Below are positions 1 to 10,300 of a DNA stretch of 64,000 bases, piece by piece. The stretch is from Sphingomonas insulae. Its GTDB lineage: Bacteria > Pseudomonadota > Alphaproteobacteria > Sphingomonadales > Sphingomonadaceae. Location: positions 1,109,001-1,173,000 of the forward strand of contig NZ_CP048422.1 of NCBI RefSeq assembly GCF_010450875.1. The letters run 5' to 3'. Positions within the stretch are counted from its first letter, which is position 1; each line of letters starts with the position of its first letter. The position numbers were made by a program, and so were the translations under genes. A model generated the notes under the pieces. That model was not told the DNA's origin. It ran no database searches and saw nothing but the letters and a program-made list of their open reading frames with translations.

Positions 1-706
1 GGGTGGCGGCCGGTATGTCGCTCGCCAGCCGGACCGCCGTGATCGGCGTGCGTTCGCCGACGCTGGCATACATGCCCATTGCCGCGTCGCTCCTCGGCAG
101 GGCGGACAGATATTGCATTCCATCGACGATCCGGCCGACGACGGTGTAATTGCGATCCAATCGCCGCGCGGACTGGCCGATCGGGGTGAACAACTCGGCG
201 CCCGACCCGGTGCTCGGCAGGGCATCGCGCGCGACGCCGACCATGCCATAGCAATGCGTCAGCCACGCCTGCGCACCGTTCGTCGCCACCGGCCACCCGT
301 CGGCGGTGATCCCCGACGCGGTCGAATAGCTGTCCGCCCTGCTCATCGACACGGCCGGCCGGAATGTCGGGACCTCGAATTCCGCGGCCGGGCGATCGGT
401 GATCCCGGCGGGCAGCGGCTTCTTCTCGGTCGCATCGCCCCATTGCGCGACCCAATTTTCCTGCACCCGATACACGCTGGCGTCATCCCACCAGCGGGCG
501 CGGGCCAGCGCGCGGATATTGCCGACGTGCTGCGGTGCCAGCGCAGCGGCCAGCCGGATCACGACCTGCCTGCCGTTGCCGAGCGTCACCACCAGCAGCT
601 CATCGTCGGGGATCGCGCGCCAATCGGCCTCGATCGGGTCGCTCGGCGCAGCGGGGGGAGCGGTCTGCGCGAGGAGCGCGGCGGCGAAGAACATCACGGT
701 CAGCAT
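1..706 (-). CDS. Cyclophilin-type peptidyl-prolyl cis-trans isomerase, exported (C-terminus outside window)
   Basis: Translating the minus strand from the ATG at 706 gives a signal peptide (MLTVMFFAAALLAQ) followed by a cyclophilin fold: a strand reading VVTLGNGRQVVIRL, then NIRALARARWWDDASVYRVQENWVAQWGD, and later a GMVGVARD segment and VVGRIVDGMQYLSALPR, which match the conserved order of family blocks. It should catalyse proline isomerisation and so help fold periplasmic proteins. The reading frame is still open at base 1, so the end is lost to the window edge and is not a truncation. A second in-frame ATG at 694 would remove only four residues. The gene diverges from the tRNA-Ser gene. 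Confidence 0.85.
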   Translation of the reverse strand, partial: MLTVMFFAAALLAQTAPPAAPSDPIEADWRAIPDDELLVVTLGNGRQVVIRLAAALAPQHVGNIRALARARWWDDASVYRVQENWVAQWGDATEKKPLPAGITDRPAAEFEVPTFRPAVSMSRADSYSTASGITADGWPVATNGAQAWLTHCYGMVGVARDALPSTGSGAELFTPIGQSARRLDRNYTVVGRIVDGMQYLSALPRSDAAMGMYASVGERTPITAVRLASDIPAAT

Positions 707-796
707 AGCAGCGCCAAGCTGGCCGATCCGGCCGACATGCGCAATCACTTGCGGTGCGCCCAAGGACAGGCTAGGCGCGCCACTTCCAGGACATGC

Positions 797-887
797 GGAG
801 CGGTGGCCGAGTGGTCGAAGGCGCTCGCCTGGAAAGTGAGTATACGCCAAAAGCGTATCGAGGGTTCGAATCCCTCCCGCTCCGCCA
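797..887 (+). tRNA. tRNA-Ser (anticodon GGA)
   Basis: A 91-nt class II tRNA. The acceptor stem GGAGCGG (797-803) pairs with CCGCTCC (877-883), followed by discriminator G and an encoded CCA (885-887). The anticodon loop CTGGAAA between CTCGC and GTGAG gives anticodon GGA. There is a long variable arm (TATACGCC/AAAGCGTAT-type pairing) and a T-arm GGGTTCGAATCCC. It reads UCC/UCU serine codons. No duplicated 3-prime end suggesting an integrated element is visible nearby. Confidence 0.97.
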
Positions 888-1388
888 CTTTTCAGTGATA
901 AGCCGTTGCGATAAATCGAATGTCGGTCAGCAGACAAAGCGGTCACCACAACCCTGCCACTGGCTGTCGAGCATCGACGTGGGTTGTGTGAGACGTGCGT
1001 GCGGCACGCATGGATCACCGGATGCATAGGCTTGACGTCGATTATCAGCGATCACGGTGCGCGCGGCGGTAGGTTCATCTAACCTGGAGGAGTGGCCAAT
1101 TCGGGTCCTGTTCCAAGCCTGCTGCGTCCCGCCCCGATTTCTGCAAGGCCCCGCACTGCCGTGAAGGGAGCGCAACACTTACGCGTTCCCCCGCGGCGAC
1201 GGTCTCGCCCGGGCTGCGCATGAGCATGTCATGGCCCAAGTCGGGGTGGGCGCTTGGGGAATAGGGGCAATCACTGCCGTATCAGGCACAGTCCCTGCGC
1301 CTTAGCCGAACGCGGGGTACGGCGGCCGCCGCGAGGCAGACCGCCGCACCGGCGCCGACGCCGCGCCGGCTGACGTTGTCGGCCCCGC
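888..1388. other. Intergenic stretch, nothing recognised
   Basis: Five hundred bases between tRNA-Ser and the 3-prime end of the SDR operon. The short open frames here (for example 927-1178 minus) have no recognisable protein features. I see no integrase or att-like repeat of the tRNA 3-prime end. Confidence 0.5.
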
Positions 1389-2174
1389 TTATGCCTTGGC
1401 GCTGCCCGGCTCAGCCATCTTGCGATGCTGTTCGGCGAGGATCGATCCGGGAATGACGTTGGCCAGCACCCCCTGTACCTTTGTCATGAAGCCCGAGAAC
1501 ACCGACGCCTTGCCGCTCATCAGCGCGTCCCAGCCGTCCTTGGCCACATCGGCCGGGTCGCGCTTGTTGGGATCGGTGCCGACCGAGGTGTCATTCATAT
1601 CAGCGCGGTCGAAGAATTCGGTATCTACCGGGCCGGGCATCAGCGTCGTCAGCGTGACGCCGTCCGCCTCCTTGATCTCGTTACGCAGCGCTTCGGTGAA
1701 GCTGTCGATGAACGCCTTCGATCCGTTGTATACGGCTTGGAACGCGCCGGGGATGTACCCTGCGACCGAACCCGTAACGAGCACCTTACCATCGTTGCGC
1801 GCGACCATGGCGGGCATCACCTTCTGTAAAAGGTAAAGGGTGCCGGTAATGTTCGTGTCGATCACGTTGCGCCAGTCGTCGACCGCCTGGTCAAGGAAGC
1901 CGTGGCCGAGACCGTGACCCGCATTGGCGCACAGCACGTCGACTTTTCGTCCGTTGGTCGCGGCTAATAGCGTATCAACGCCCTCGATGGTCGAAAGGTC
2001 TGCCTCAACAGCAGTCACGTCGGTACCGAATTGCTTGAAGTCGGCAGCGGCGGATTGGATCAACGCTTCGTTGGCGACGACGAGGATGTCATAGCCGTCC
2101 TTAGCGGCAAGCGTTGCGAGTTCGAAGCCGATGCCTGTCGAGGCACCGGTGATGATTGCGAATTTGTCGGCCAT
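1389..2174 (-). CDS. Short-chain dehydrogenase/reductase (SDR)
   Basis: A 261-residue classical SDR. The cofactor motif TGASTGIG is at residues 9-16, NAG at 84-86, the structural N at 108, and the catalytic S136-Y149-K153 triad lies in GSVAGYIPGAFQAVYNGSK. It should be an NAD(P)-dependent oxidoreductase; the substrate cannot be read from sequence. I chose the ATG at 2174 because AGAGGA lies about ten bases upstream; an ATG at 2192 would overlap the end of the alcohol dehydrogenase. It is the last gene of a three-gene minus-strand operon with the dehydrogenase and the SRPBCC protein. Cytoplasmic, no signal peptide. Confidence 0.9.
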   Translation of the reverse strand: MADKFAIITGASTGIGFELATLAAKDGYDILVVANEALIQSAAADFKQFGTDVTAVEADLSTIEGVDTLLAATNGRKVDVLCANAGHGLGHGFLDQAVDDWRNVIDTNITGTLYLLQKVMPAMVARNDGKVLVTGSVAGYIPGAFQAVYNGSKAFIDSFTEALRNEIKEADGVTLTTLMPGPVDTEFFDRADMNDTSVGTDPNKRDPADVAKDGWDALMSGKASVFSGFMTKVQGVLANVIPGSILAEQHRKMAEPGSAKA

Positions 2175-2188
2175 TGTCTCAGATCCTC

Positions 2189-3367
2189 TCAATTGAAGCC
2201 GGGCTTGAGCACGACCTTGGTCACTTCGTTCTGGTTGTTCTTGAACATGTCATAACCCTTGGGGGCATCCTCCAGGTCCATCCGGTGCGAGATCAGGAAG
2301 GTCGTGTCGATTTTGCCCTCCATGATCGCGTTGAGCAGCGCGGGCATGTAATGTTGGACGTGCGTCTGCCCGGTCTTGAGCGTCAGCCCCTTCTCCATCA
2401 GCGCACCGAGTGGGAATTTATCGATGAACCCGCCATAGACTGCCGGCATCGATACGCGTCCGCCTTTGCGACAGGCGATGATCGCCTGGCGGATCGCATG
2501 CGCGCGATCGGTGCCGAGAAAGGTCGACGCCTTGATCTGGTCGACCACGTTGTCCACGAAGAATCCGTGCGCCTCCAGCCCGACGCTGTCGATCACCGCA
2601 TCGGGACCGATCCCGCCGGTCATCACCATCAGCGCCTCGTAGACTGCGCTTTCCTCATAGTTGATCGTCTCCGCGCCGAACGTCTTCGCCAGCTTGAGGC
2701 GGCGCGGGAAATGGTCGATCGCGATGACGCGTTCGGCGCCCATCAGGAACGCCGACTGCACCGCAAACAATCCCACCGGGCCACAACCCCATACTGCCAC
2801 CGTATCACCGGGCTCTATCTGTGCATTCTCGGCCGCCATCCAGCCGGTCGGCAGGATATCGGAGAGGAACAGCACCTTTTCGTCATCGACGCCGTCGGGG
2901 ATCACGATCGGTCCCACGTCGCTGAACGGCACACGGACATATTCCGCCTGGCCGCCGGCATAGCCGCCGGTCATATGGCTGTAGCCGAACAGACCGCTCA
3001 TCGGCTGGCCGTACAATTCCTGTGCGATGTCCTGATTGTCGGCCGGAAGGCCATTGTCGCACGCCGAATATTGATGTTTGCCGCAGTGATAGCAGCTGCC
3101 ACACGCGATGGTGAACGGGACGACGACCTTCTGGCCTTTCGCCAGGGTCGACTTGGCACCGACCTCGACGACTTCGCCCATGAACTCGTGGCCGAGGATG
3201 TCACCTGCTTGCATCGTCGGTATATACCCGTCGTACAAATGCAGGTCGGAGCCGCAGATCGCGGTCGCGGTCACCTTGATGATGCAGTCGCGCGGATTGA
3301 TGATTTCCGGGTCGTCGACGGTATCGACGCGAACGTCGTGTTTTCCGTGCCATGCCAGAGCGCGCAT
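2189..3367 (-). CDS. Zinc-dependent alcohol dehydrogenase (medium-chain, formaldehyde-dehydrogenase-like)
   Basis: 392 residues with the MDR layout. Catalytic-zinc ligands are C38 and H60-E61 ([10 protein letters not shown]...[12 protein letters not shown]). A structural-zinc loop carries C89, C92, C95 and C103 ([15 protein letters not shown]). The Rossmann motif GCGPVGLF follows at about residue 195. The family includes glutathione-independent formaldehyde dehydrogenases and other zinc alcohol dehydrogenases; the exact substrate is not decided by sequence. Its start codon shares one base with the stop of the upstream SRPBCC gene (TGATG), so translation is probably coupled. The SDR gene follows after about 14 bases. 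Confidence 0.9.
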   Translation of the reverse strand: MRALAWHGKHDVRVDTVDDPEIINPRDCIIKVTATAICGSDLHLYDGYIPTMQAGDILGHEFMGEVVEVGAKSTLAKGQKVVVPFTIACGSCYHCGKHQYSACDNGLPADNQDIAQELYGQPMSGLFGYSHMTGGYAGGQAEYVRVPFSDVGPIVIPDGVDDEKVLFLSDILPTGWMAAENAQIEPGDTVAVWGCGPVGLFAVQSAFLMGAERVIAIDHFPRRLKLAKTFGAETINYEESAVYEALMVMTGGIGPDAVIDSVGLEAHGFFVDNVVDQIKASTFLGTDRAHAIRQAIIACRKGGRVSMPAVYGGFIDKFPLGALMEKGLTLKTGQTHVQHYMPALLNAIMEGKIDTTFLISHRMDLEDAPKGYDMFKNNQNEVTKVVLKPGFN

Positions 3368-3945
3368 CAGGCCATCTCCTCTTCGCGTTGCTTGCGGGTC
3401 ATCGCCGCGGTCGCGATCTCGCCGGTTTCCATCAACTGCTTGAAGCGTCGCAGGTCCCGACGTGCCTGGATTGCGGGTTCGCGCTGGAACATCTTGGCGA
3501 TCAGCTTGCCAACGATGCCGGCGGGGGGATCATAGGCAATCGTCGCGGTGACGACGGTGCCGCGCAGGCCCGCGTCGCGAAACTCCACGCGACCGCTGTT
3601 GGCAACATCAGCCCCCGGTTCGGAGGTCCATGCCAGCGAGCGATTTGGCTCTTCCTCGGTGATGACCGCATCCCATTCGACGGTTTTGCCCGCCGGGGCC
3701 TTCACAACCCAGTGCGATCGCGTGGCGTCGAGCGTATCGATCCGTTCGACATTCTCCATGAAAGTCGGCAGGTTCGTGAAGTCGCGAAAATATGCGTACA
3801 CTTCGTCTACGGGCCGGTTGATCGTGACCGCGCGTGCCACGATGGAGCTTCCCTTGCCCTCGGGCGTGCCGTTCGCGCCCAGTGCATCGCCGTGTTTCCA
3901 CGTGCTGGGCGGCGCGTCGTCGCCATGGGGATCGGTGTCATTCAT
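3367..3945 (-). CDS. SRPBCC-superfamily (polyketide cyclase/dehydrase-like) protein
   Basis: 192 residues. After a hydrophilic, probably flexible N-terminus (about 30 residues, rich in Asp, Gly and Pro) comes a START/Bet v1-type domain: [21 protein letters not shown], then [35 protein letters not shown] and [15 protein letters not shown]. This block order is typical of small ligand-binding SRPBCC proteins. A basic C-terminal helix ([17 protein letters not shown]) follows, often seen in this subgroup. A good ribosome site, AGGAGA, precedes the ATG. It is the first gene of the operon with the alcohol dehydrogenase and SDR. The ligand and role are unknown. Confidence 0.85.
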   Translation of the reverse strand: MNDTDPHGDDAPPSTWKHGDALGANGTPEGKGSSIVARAVTINRPVDEVYAYFRDFTNLPTFMENVERIDTLDATRSHWVVKAPAGKTVEWDAVITEEEPNRSLAWTSEPGADVANSGRVEFRDAGLRGTVVTATIAYDPPAGIVGKLIAKMFQREPAIQARRDLRRFKQLMETGEIATAAMTRKQREEEMA

Positions 3946-4037
3946 GTCGGATCTCCTGCCGGTTAGCAGCGGCGCCAGTCTTCAGACGCCACGCGGGGCC
4001 GGCGTGCAGGTGCAGTGGCCGGCTTCAACGCATTGGT

Positions 4038-4523
4038 TCACATCGACGAAAGCTCGCCGATATGGGTCTGCACGACCGGCGCGATGGCGGCCGCGGTCGT
4101 CTTGAGCGGCGCTGCCGTTCCGGTCTGCGAATAGGCCTCGTGCAGCGTCAGCGCGCGCTGATGCGCGGCCTTCTGCTGTTCGACGTACAGTCGATCGCGC
4201 GCAGTCCCGGTGGTGGCGCGCAAGGCCGCAATGTTCTTGGCACCCATTGCATCGAGCTTGGGCGGCGCGGGGTGCAGGTCAGCGCGCATCGCCGCAGCCT
4301 TGACATCCGCGGTCGACTTGGTGTGGTCGGCGACCATCATCGCTGCGAATGAACGTAGCTTGGCGTTCTTGGTCGAGGCGAGCAGCAAACGGCTGGATTG
4401 GATTTCATACTGATCGCCCGCTCCCGCCTTCATGACATAGGTCGGCGCCGTCATGGGGGCCTGTGCGACCGCCGCGACGGCAGGCAGTGCCAACATTGCT
4501 GTGAGCGCAAGAAACTTCGTCAT
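4038..4523 (-). CDS. DUF4142 family exported protein
   Basis: 161 residues with a clear signal peptide (MTKFLALTAMLALPAVAAVAQA) and a helical domain of DUF4142 type: YVMKAGAGDQYEIQSSRLLL, then NAKLRSFAAMMVADHTKSTADVK, then a TARDRLYVEQQKAAHQRALTLHE helix. DUF4142 proteins are ferritin-like helical bundles of the periplasm with no settled biochemical role. The start is supported by AGGAGA eight bases upstream. It appears to be a single-gene unit upstream of the SRPBCC operon, on the same strand but 92 bases away. Confidence 0.88.
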   Translation of the reverse strand: MTKFLALTAMLALPAVAAVAQAPMTAPTYVMKAGAGDQYEIQSSRLLLASTKNAKLRSFAAMMVADHTKSTADVKAAAMRADLHPAPPKLDAMGAKNIAALRATTGTARDRLYVEQQKAAHQRALTLHEAYSQTGTAAPLKTTAAAIAPVVQTHIGELSSM

Positions 4524-4937
4524 GACAATCTCCTAGGTGCTGCGGCACGTACAACGCGCAACTGCAAGCCGAACCGGTGCAGGTGGGCAATGTTCCAGAC
4601 ATCCGGGTCATCACGATCTGGATCAGTTCGTTTGGTCCCTCGACAGACATGCCGCGCAGCTATCGGGACAGAGCGTGTGCCAGCCAGGCTTAGCCATTTG
4701 TGTGGCCCGAAGCTTGGATAGGGCACTCTTCCTTGCGGCAGCTGTCGCCGCGTTCCTGTTTTCCCATGAAAGGCGATGGTGGGGCATGGGCCAACAGCAC
4801 CTCTGTCGGTCAATGAGACAGTCCACCCAGTCGTCATTTCGTCGATGCCGATGATGCTGACGGCGATTAACGTGCCAACCCCGCTGGCAAAGCTCTTCAC
4901 GGATCAAAGGTATCGATACGTCCTGCCATGCGCGCGG
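4524..4937. other. Intergenic stretch, no gene recognised
   Basis: About 410 bases between the DUF4142 gene and the 3-prime end of blh. Short minus-strand frames exist (one begins VKSFASGVGTLIAVSIIGI and looks hydrophobic), but none extends into a recognisable protein. It presumably carries the DUF4142 promoter and the end of the rhodopsin transcript. Confidence 0.4.
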
Positions 4938-5786
4938 TCAGACGCTGGCGCGGAAGGATGTCGCGGTACGGGCATCGGAAAGTGACAGCGAGACTGCGGC
5001 CTGCTCGAACCAGGGCGTGACGAGCAGATGCGGGACGGCAAGCGCGGCGATGCCGGCAAACAGCGGCCGCACCCCGGATGGGTCCCAGCGGAGCAGCAGG
5101 CCACCCGCCAGCACGACGAGGAATAGCGCGGCAACGAGCACCGGTGCCGTGGCACGTAGATAGGCGGCGGTGGTGGCGCAGCCGAGCCGGGCTCGGCGCT
5201 CGACCGTCTGGGGCACCGCGTGGAGGATCAGGAATCCGACCGAGAAGCCGACCAGCGGCGGCAACACGATCAGCGCGACGGTCCCCGCCAGCAAACGCGT
5301 GTCGCGACACCGCAACCCGCAGACCAAAAGCCAGGTCGCTGCCGCACCGCCGGCGACGGCCATGGCCGCAGCCATCGCCATCGCGCTGGTCGTCCCGGCA
5401 AGGCGAAGGATGTCGGCCAGCGCCTCCATGTGCAGCGTCGCGGGGGTGGCGACGAGGCTGATGCCACGCGCAACCCTTTCCAGCGGTCTGTCCTCGGGGG
5501 CATCCTCCAGCCCGAAGTGAACCGCGGAGGCGATCAGGAAGGCCGGGAGCGCGATGGCGGGATCGGCGACCCACCACCACAGGCAGGTCGCGCCGACGAG
5601 GCCGTACAATGCGATAAACGATGCGCGTCGCGCGGGCGCCACGATCGCGAGGTCGCTGGCACCATGCGCCATGCCGACCACCCCGATTGCGACGACGGCA
5701 AAGGCGAGCTGGACGGCCAGCCCGCCAAAGGCGGCGGCCGCGGCCACCGCCAGCAACACGCCCCAGCCGATGGCCGGAGCGCGCAT
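4938..5786 (-). CDS. blh: Brp/Blh-family beta-carotene 15,15'-dioxygenase
   Basis: 282 residues, almost wholly transmembrane, with the histidines expected for the Brp/Blh family in or near membrane helices: VGMAHGASDL, SAVHFGLEDAPEDRPL, TLHMEALADI and LILHAVPQT. These enzymes cleave beta-carotene symmetrically into two retinal molecules, supplying the chromophore of rhodopsins. The gene begins two bases after the rhodopsin stop codon on the same strand, so the two form an operon. That neighbour is strong support for the call. The larger open frame that continues upstream of 5786 is an overlap with the rhodopsin gene and not a longer protein. Confidence 0.92.
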   Translation of the reverse strand: MRAPAIGWGVLLAVAAAAAFGGLAVQLAFAVVAIGVVGMAHGASDLAIVAPARRASFIALYGLVGATCLWWWVADPAIALPAFLIASAVHFGLEDAPEDRPLERVARGISLVATPATLHMEALADILRLAGTTSAMAMAAAMAVAGGAAATWLLVCGLRCRDTRLLAGTVALIVLPPLVGFSVGFLILHAVPQTVERRARLGCATTAAYLRATAPVLVAALFLVVLAGGLLLRWDPSGVRPLFAGIAALAVPHLLVTPWFEQAAVSLSLSDARTATSFRASV

Positions 5787-5788
5787 CG

Positions 5789-6502
5789 TCACGACTGCGG
5801 ACCGCGTACGTCGTCGTGCTGCGCCAGCGCCTTGTCGACGTTGGTCGCAGCATAGAAGGCATAAGCGACCTTCGCGACGACATCCATGACGAGGATCGCC
5901 CAGACCGATGTCGGATCGGTGATGACCTTCATCCCTTCCGGGCCGATCAGGAAGACGACCGGATACAGGAACCAGACGACGGTGAGGAAGGCGACGTTCT
6001 TGTTGTAGGCGGCCCCCAGCGCCGCACCACGGCTCATCGCCAGCGTGCGCAACGGACCCCACAGGAGATACAGGACGCCGAGGAACGCGGCGCACGACCA
6101 GGCATACCAGATCCACTTCGCCAGCGAGGGCGCGGCCAGCGACGAAACCAGGCCGGCGACGATCATCAACACGTCGAGGACGATGATCGCGGTGAGGTGT
6201 CCACCGACCTCGCCGGTGCGCCCACGCTCGTGGAAGGCGAGGAGGACGAGGCTGGACAGGAGGATCGGCGTCGTCACCGACCAGTCGAGATAGCGCGCGA
6301 GATAGGTGACCGAACCGTCGAGCTTGACCAGCGTCCCGATGCCGAAGGCCATGGCGAGATAGGCGGTCGCGGCGATAAACGGCACGCTGGCGTGCAGCAG
6401 CGTATGGTGGCCCGACGGGTGCGTCTTCTTGCCCGTCGCATATATCGCCAGCGAACCAAGCGACATGACGGTGAAGCCAAGGATGAAGGCAGTCTGATCC
6501 AT
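5789..6502 (-). CDS. Microbial (type I) rhodopsin, donor-less proton-pump type (D-T-S motif)
   Basis: 237 residues, seven hydrophobic helices. Aligned by eye to bacteriorhodopsin: R70 (R82), D73 (D85, proton acceptor), T77 (T89), S84 (D96, cytoplasmic donor, here serine), W177-Y180-P181 (W182, Y185, P186), E189 (E194), D207 (D212) and the retinal-binding K211 (K216) in VMDVVAKVAYAF. Helix B has H37 at the place of T46. A proteobacterial group of proton pumps that lacks the helix-C carboxylate (usually Gly) and has a helix-B histidine has been described; this protein fits it, with Ser for Gly. Y133 at the W138 position is bulky, arguing against a bound antenna carotenoid. I chose ATG 6502 because a start at 6655 would add a non-homologous, charged extension. 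Blh follows directly. Confidence 0.93.
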   Translation of the reverse strand: MDQTAFILGFTVMSLGSLAIYATGKKTHPSGHHTLLHASVPFIAATAYLAMAFGIGTLVKLDGSVTYLARYLDWSVTTPILLSSLVLLAFHERGRTGEVGGHLTAIIVLDVLMIVAGLVSSLAAPSLAKWIWYAWSCAAFLGVLYLLWGPLRTLAMSRGAALGAAYNKNVAFLTVVWFLYPVVFLIGPEGMKVITDPTSVWAILVMDVVAKVAYAFYAATNVDKALAQHDDVRGPQS

Positions 6503-7366
6503 GCGGGGATACCCCAATACGAGGGGACGACCCGGCGCCGACCCAATGGCAATAACACGGATTGTATCTTTTTGTGTCCACGACGATCGGTAGCGTGGCG
6601 AACATCGGCTGGGCGTCGTCCATTCCCTTTCCAGGGCAATGATCGCGGCACACACGCGTCACCGTCGACCAAGGTGCGCCCTCCACAACTGCCTCCGCGC
6701 CCGCGTCCCACATCCCCTTTTTGCGACGCCGGTTTCTACGATGGGGTGGGCTGGCAAGCCTTCCGGCGCGCGCCACCCGCGTCTGGCGAGGCGGTCGCCG
6801 CGCTAATAATCGGTTAGGCGCCGCCAGGCGACGATTGCGGCGGCACTGGGATGCGGCTGCGCGAAGACGGCCGATACGCCGAAGATGAGACGTTCGGCAC
6901 GGGGACATTGCACGGGGACTGCCCCGGGATCGATGACGGCGACCAGACGATCGCGGGGCACATCACAGGCATATCCAGGGATCGCCTCGCCATAGCGTGG
7001 ATGGGCGGCGCGGAGACAATGCTCACCCGATGCACAGACCCGAACATGTCGAACCGGTGAGGCCCGGCGTTCGAAGCCGGCACGAGCAGCAGCGCAACGA
7101 TCCGACGTTACGACCCCAAGGCGAGTTTCACGCCGATGGCGCGCGGTCAGGGCATTTTGTTCGTTTCCGGTCGCCCGGCGCGGGCACGGGCATCGGCTGC
7201 TCCTGGTCCGGGCGCAGGGGCAAGGTACGACGGACCGCTGCGTGGCAAATCGGCAACACCGCTACTGAATCAGCCCTATCGGAACAGGAAGGGTTTATCA
7301 CAAAACTGAAATCGGCAACATTGCTGCCACATCACCGCGCAGGTGCAGGCACACAGGGGTTGTTTC
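6503..7366. other. Divergent intergenic region between rhodopsin and TonB receptor
   Basis: About 860 bases with no convincing gene. Open frames at 6814-7083 (minus) and 6851-7060 (plus) lack any recognisable composition or motif. The stretch must contain the promoters for the rhodopsin-blh operon (minus) and the receptor (plus). A short A/T-rich patch near 6560-6575 on the rhodopsin side is the only promoter-like feature I see, and it is weak. Confidence 0.4.
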
Positions 7367-10300
7367 ATGATCAGATATTTAACGGCGACGGCGTTGGTGA
7401 GCACGCTCGGCCTGCTTTCCACTGGCGCAGTGGCGCAGAATACCGGTGCCCCTGCGCCCGGCGCACAGCAGGGCAGCAGCGTTCCCAACCCGGAAGGAAG
7501 TACGCCGATCGGCGGCGATCAGTCCTCGACGACGGATGCGGGGCCGGGTGCCAACGATGGGGATATCGTCGTCACGGGCTCCCGCATCCGGCGGCCCAAC
7601 CTCGAATCGACAGTTCCCATCGCGTCCGTACGCCCGCAGGATATCTATAGCCGCGCCGACCCCAATCTTGGCGAAACGCTCAACGACCTTCCCCAGCTGC
7701 GCAGCACGTTCTCGCAGCAGAACCCCGGATCCGGCATCGGTATTGCCGGTCTCAATCTGCTCGATCTGCGTGGATTGGGGGTGCAGCGCACACTGGTCCT
7801 GGTGAACGGTCGCCGGCATGTCGCGTCCGATATCCAGAACACGGCTGCTGCGGTCGATATCAACACGATCCCGACCGACCTGATCGAGCGGGTCGATGTC
7901 GTCACCGGGGGCAACTCCGCCGTTTACGGATCGGATGCGATCGCGGGTGTGGTCAACTTCGTTCTCAAAACGAACTTCGACGGTCTTCAGCTGCGCGCGG
8001 GCGATAGCATCCCCGAATATAAGGCCGGCGGAAACCGCTACCTTTCGGCTATCGCAGGCAAGAATTTCGCCGACGGCCGGGGCAACCTGACCGCCTCACT
8101 TGAATATTCGAAGCAGGACCGTCTGTTTGCATCGAGTATCCCCTTCCTGCGGCGGGCCGACGGATTCGTGACCAACGATACCGATGGCGCCGGATTGACC
8201 AACGGAAGCGACGGTATCTTCGATACCGTGTTCGCGCAGAACATCCGTTCGTCGACGATTGCCCGCTATGGCCTGGTTCCCGTCGTGCAGACCCGCAATG
8301 CGGCTGCGCCCTGCGGAACCGGTATTCCGAGCGGTAGTGGCACCCGGACAAACTACAATTGCAATTACATCTTCGATTCCCAGGGCAATCTGGCGCTTCA
8401 GACAGGCAACCGCATCAGCACGGGGCCGACCGGGACGTTCCTGGGCGGAAACGGCGATAACAACCGCGAAGACCGCCTGCTGTCGGTGCTGCCGAAGAAC
8501 GAGCGGTTCTCGGCGAACATCCTGGGCCATTTCAAGGCCAGCGATGCTGCCGACTTCTTCGTCGAGGCGAAGTACGCGCGGGCCCATACCGTCGGTGCCA
8601 ATTCCGGCCCGGCCTTCAACCAGGGCTTCAACCAGACGTTTGCCGACTATCGCGCCAATTACCGGCTCGATAATCCGTTCCTGAGCACGTCGGCGCGGAC
8701 CACGCTGACGAATGCCATCCTCGCGTCGGGCAGCAACACGAGCCTTACGGGTAGCGGCGGCGCGCTGACCGCTGCCGATCGGGCCGCCATTGCGAACGGT
8801 AGCTATCGCTTCACGGTCGCCCGCAACTTCACCGACCTTGGCATTCGTGATGAGGATACGGTCCGCGAGGTGTACCGCGTGGTGCTCGGCGTTCGCGGCG
8901 ACGTCACCCCGCACGTGAACTATGAGGTGTCGGGAAATTACGGTCGCGCCAACCAGCGGATCACGATCCTCGGCAACGTCAATCAGCAACGTTTGCTGCT
9001 TGCGCAGGATGCCGGAATCGACCCCAACAATCCGGGTCTCGGCATTCAATGCCGTTCGAAGTTCGATCCTGCTGCGCGAGGGATCATCGCAGACCTCGAC
9101 GGCAATCCTGCGGCTGCTGCCCGGCTTGCAAGCGATATCGCCGCCTGCGTACCCTATAACGCGTTCGGGGGGCTCGATAACAGCGCTTCCAGGGATTACA
9201 TCGTCAGCAATTCGGGCAGCCGCGGCCGTCTGGAACAATATAACGCGACCGCCTTCGTCAACGTGGACAGCGGTGGGTTCTTCAACCTCCCCGGTGGCGC
9301 AGTGGCGGTCGTGGTGGGCGGTGAATACCGGCGCGAAAAAGCTCGCTTCGTCGCGGACCAGGATGTGCAGGATGGCTTGACGTTCCTCAACGCCCTGCAG
9401 ACCTTCACGCCACCCGCTCTCGAAGTCGCGGAAGGTTTCGGCGAGCTGAATATCCCGATCCTGAAGGACATGCCGTTTTTCCAGAGCCTGAGCCTGAGCG
9501 GTGCGGCCCGCTATTCGCACTATAACTCTGCTTATGGTTCGACCGGCGGGGTGTGGGCGTGGAATTTTGGCGGAGAATGGTCGCCGATCAGGGACATCCG
9601 CTTCCGCGCCAATTACGGCAAGGCCGTGCGCGCGCCAAACTATACGGATACCGCGACTCCGTCGAACCAGGACTTTGCGCCCGGGTTCCTTGACCCGTGC
9701 AACTCCGGTCGCATCGGGGCCGGTACGCCGCAGCGCCAGGGGAATTGTCAGGCGGATCTCGGCGCGCTCCTCAACAACGCCGATTTCCAGGGTTTGACCA
9801 ACCTTGGTTATTCGCTGGAGCTGGTCAGCGGCAGCAATCCCAACCTTCGTCAGGAAACCTCCAAGTCGTTGACTGTGGGTGCCGTATTGACGCCGCGTTT
9901 CCTTCCTGGCTTCGATCTCACGGTCGATTATTTCGATATCGATGTCAGCAACGTCATCACGGCCGCGTCGGCGCAGCAGATCGTCGATCTCTGCTACGAT
10001 AATCGCCAGTTCTGCGACCTCTTCCAGCGGTATACCGGCACGGGCACTGGCCCTAACGGCGAGGTGCCCGGGCAGATTCTGCAGGGATCGCTTCTTCAGT
10101 CGAGCTTGAACTTCGCTTCTTTGAAGCGGCGTGGCATCGACGTTCAGGCAAACTACAACCATCAGATTGCGGATGATGTGCGCTTGAACCTGCGTGGATA
10201 TTACACCCATCAGCTGAGGAACAGCAACTTCACCGATCCGACCCGGCCGAACTTCGAAACCCGCCTGCTTAATCAGCTGGGGGATCCGAAGGACGAATTC

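Noticed and set aside
797..1388. tRNA-Ser as an attachment site for an integrated island
   Set aside because: No integrase gene and no second copy of the tRNA 3-prime end were seen in the window.
4520..4907. Small membrane protein beginning MKSFASGVGTLIAVSIIGI
   Set aside because: Only the first 20 residues look protein-like and the rest is noise. Overlapping frames are equally open.
4938..6908. A single 656-codon minus-strand frame spanning blh and the rhodopsin
   Set aside because: Only its last 282 codons are protein-like (Blh). The upstream part is an Arg/Pro-rich shadow of the rhodopsin frame, which has all rhodopsin residues in another phase.
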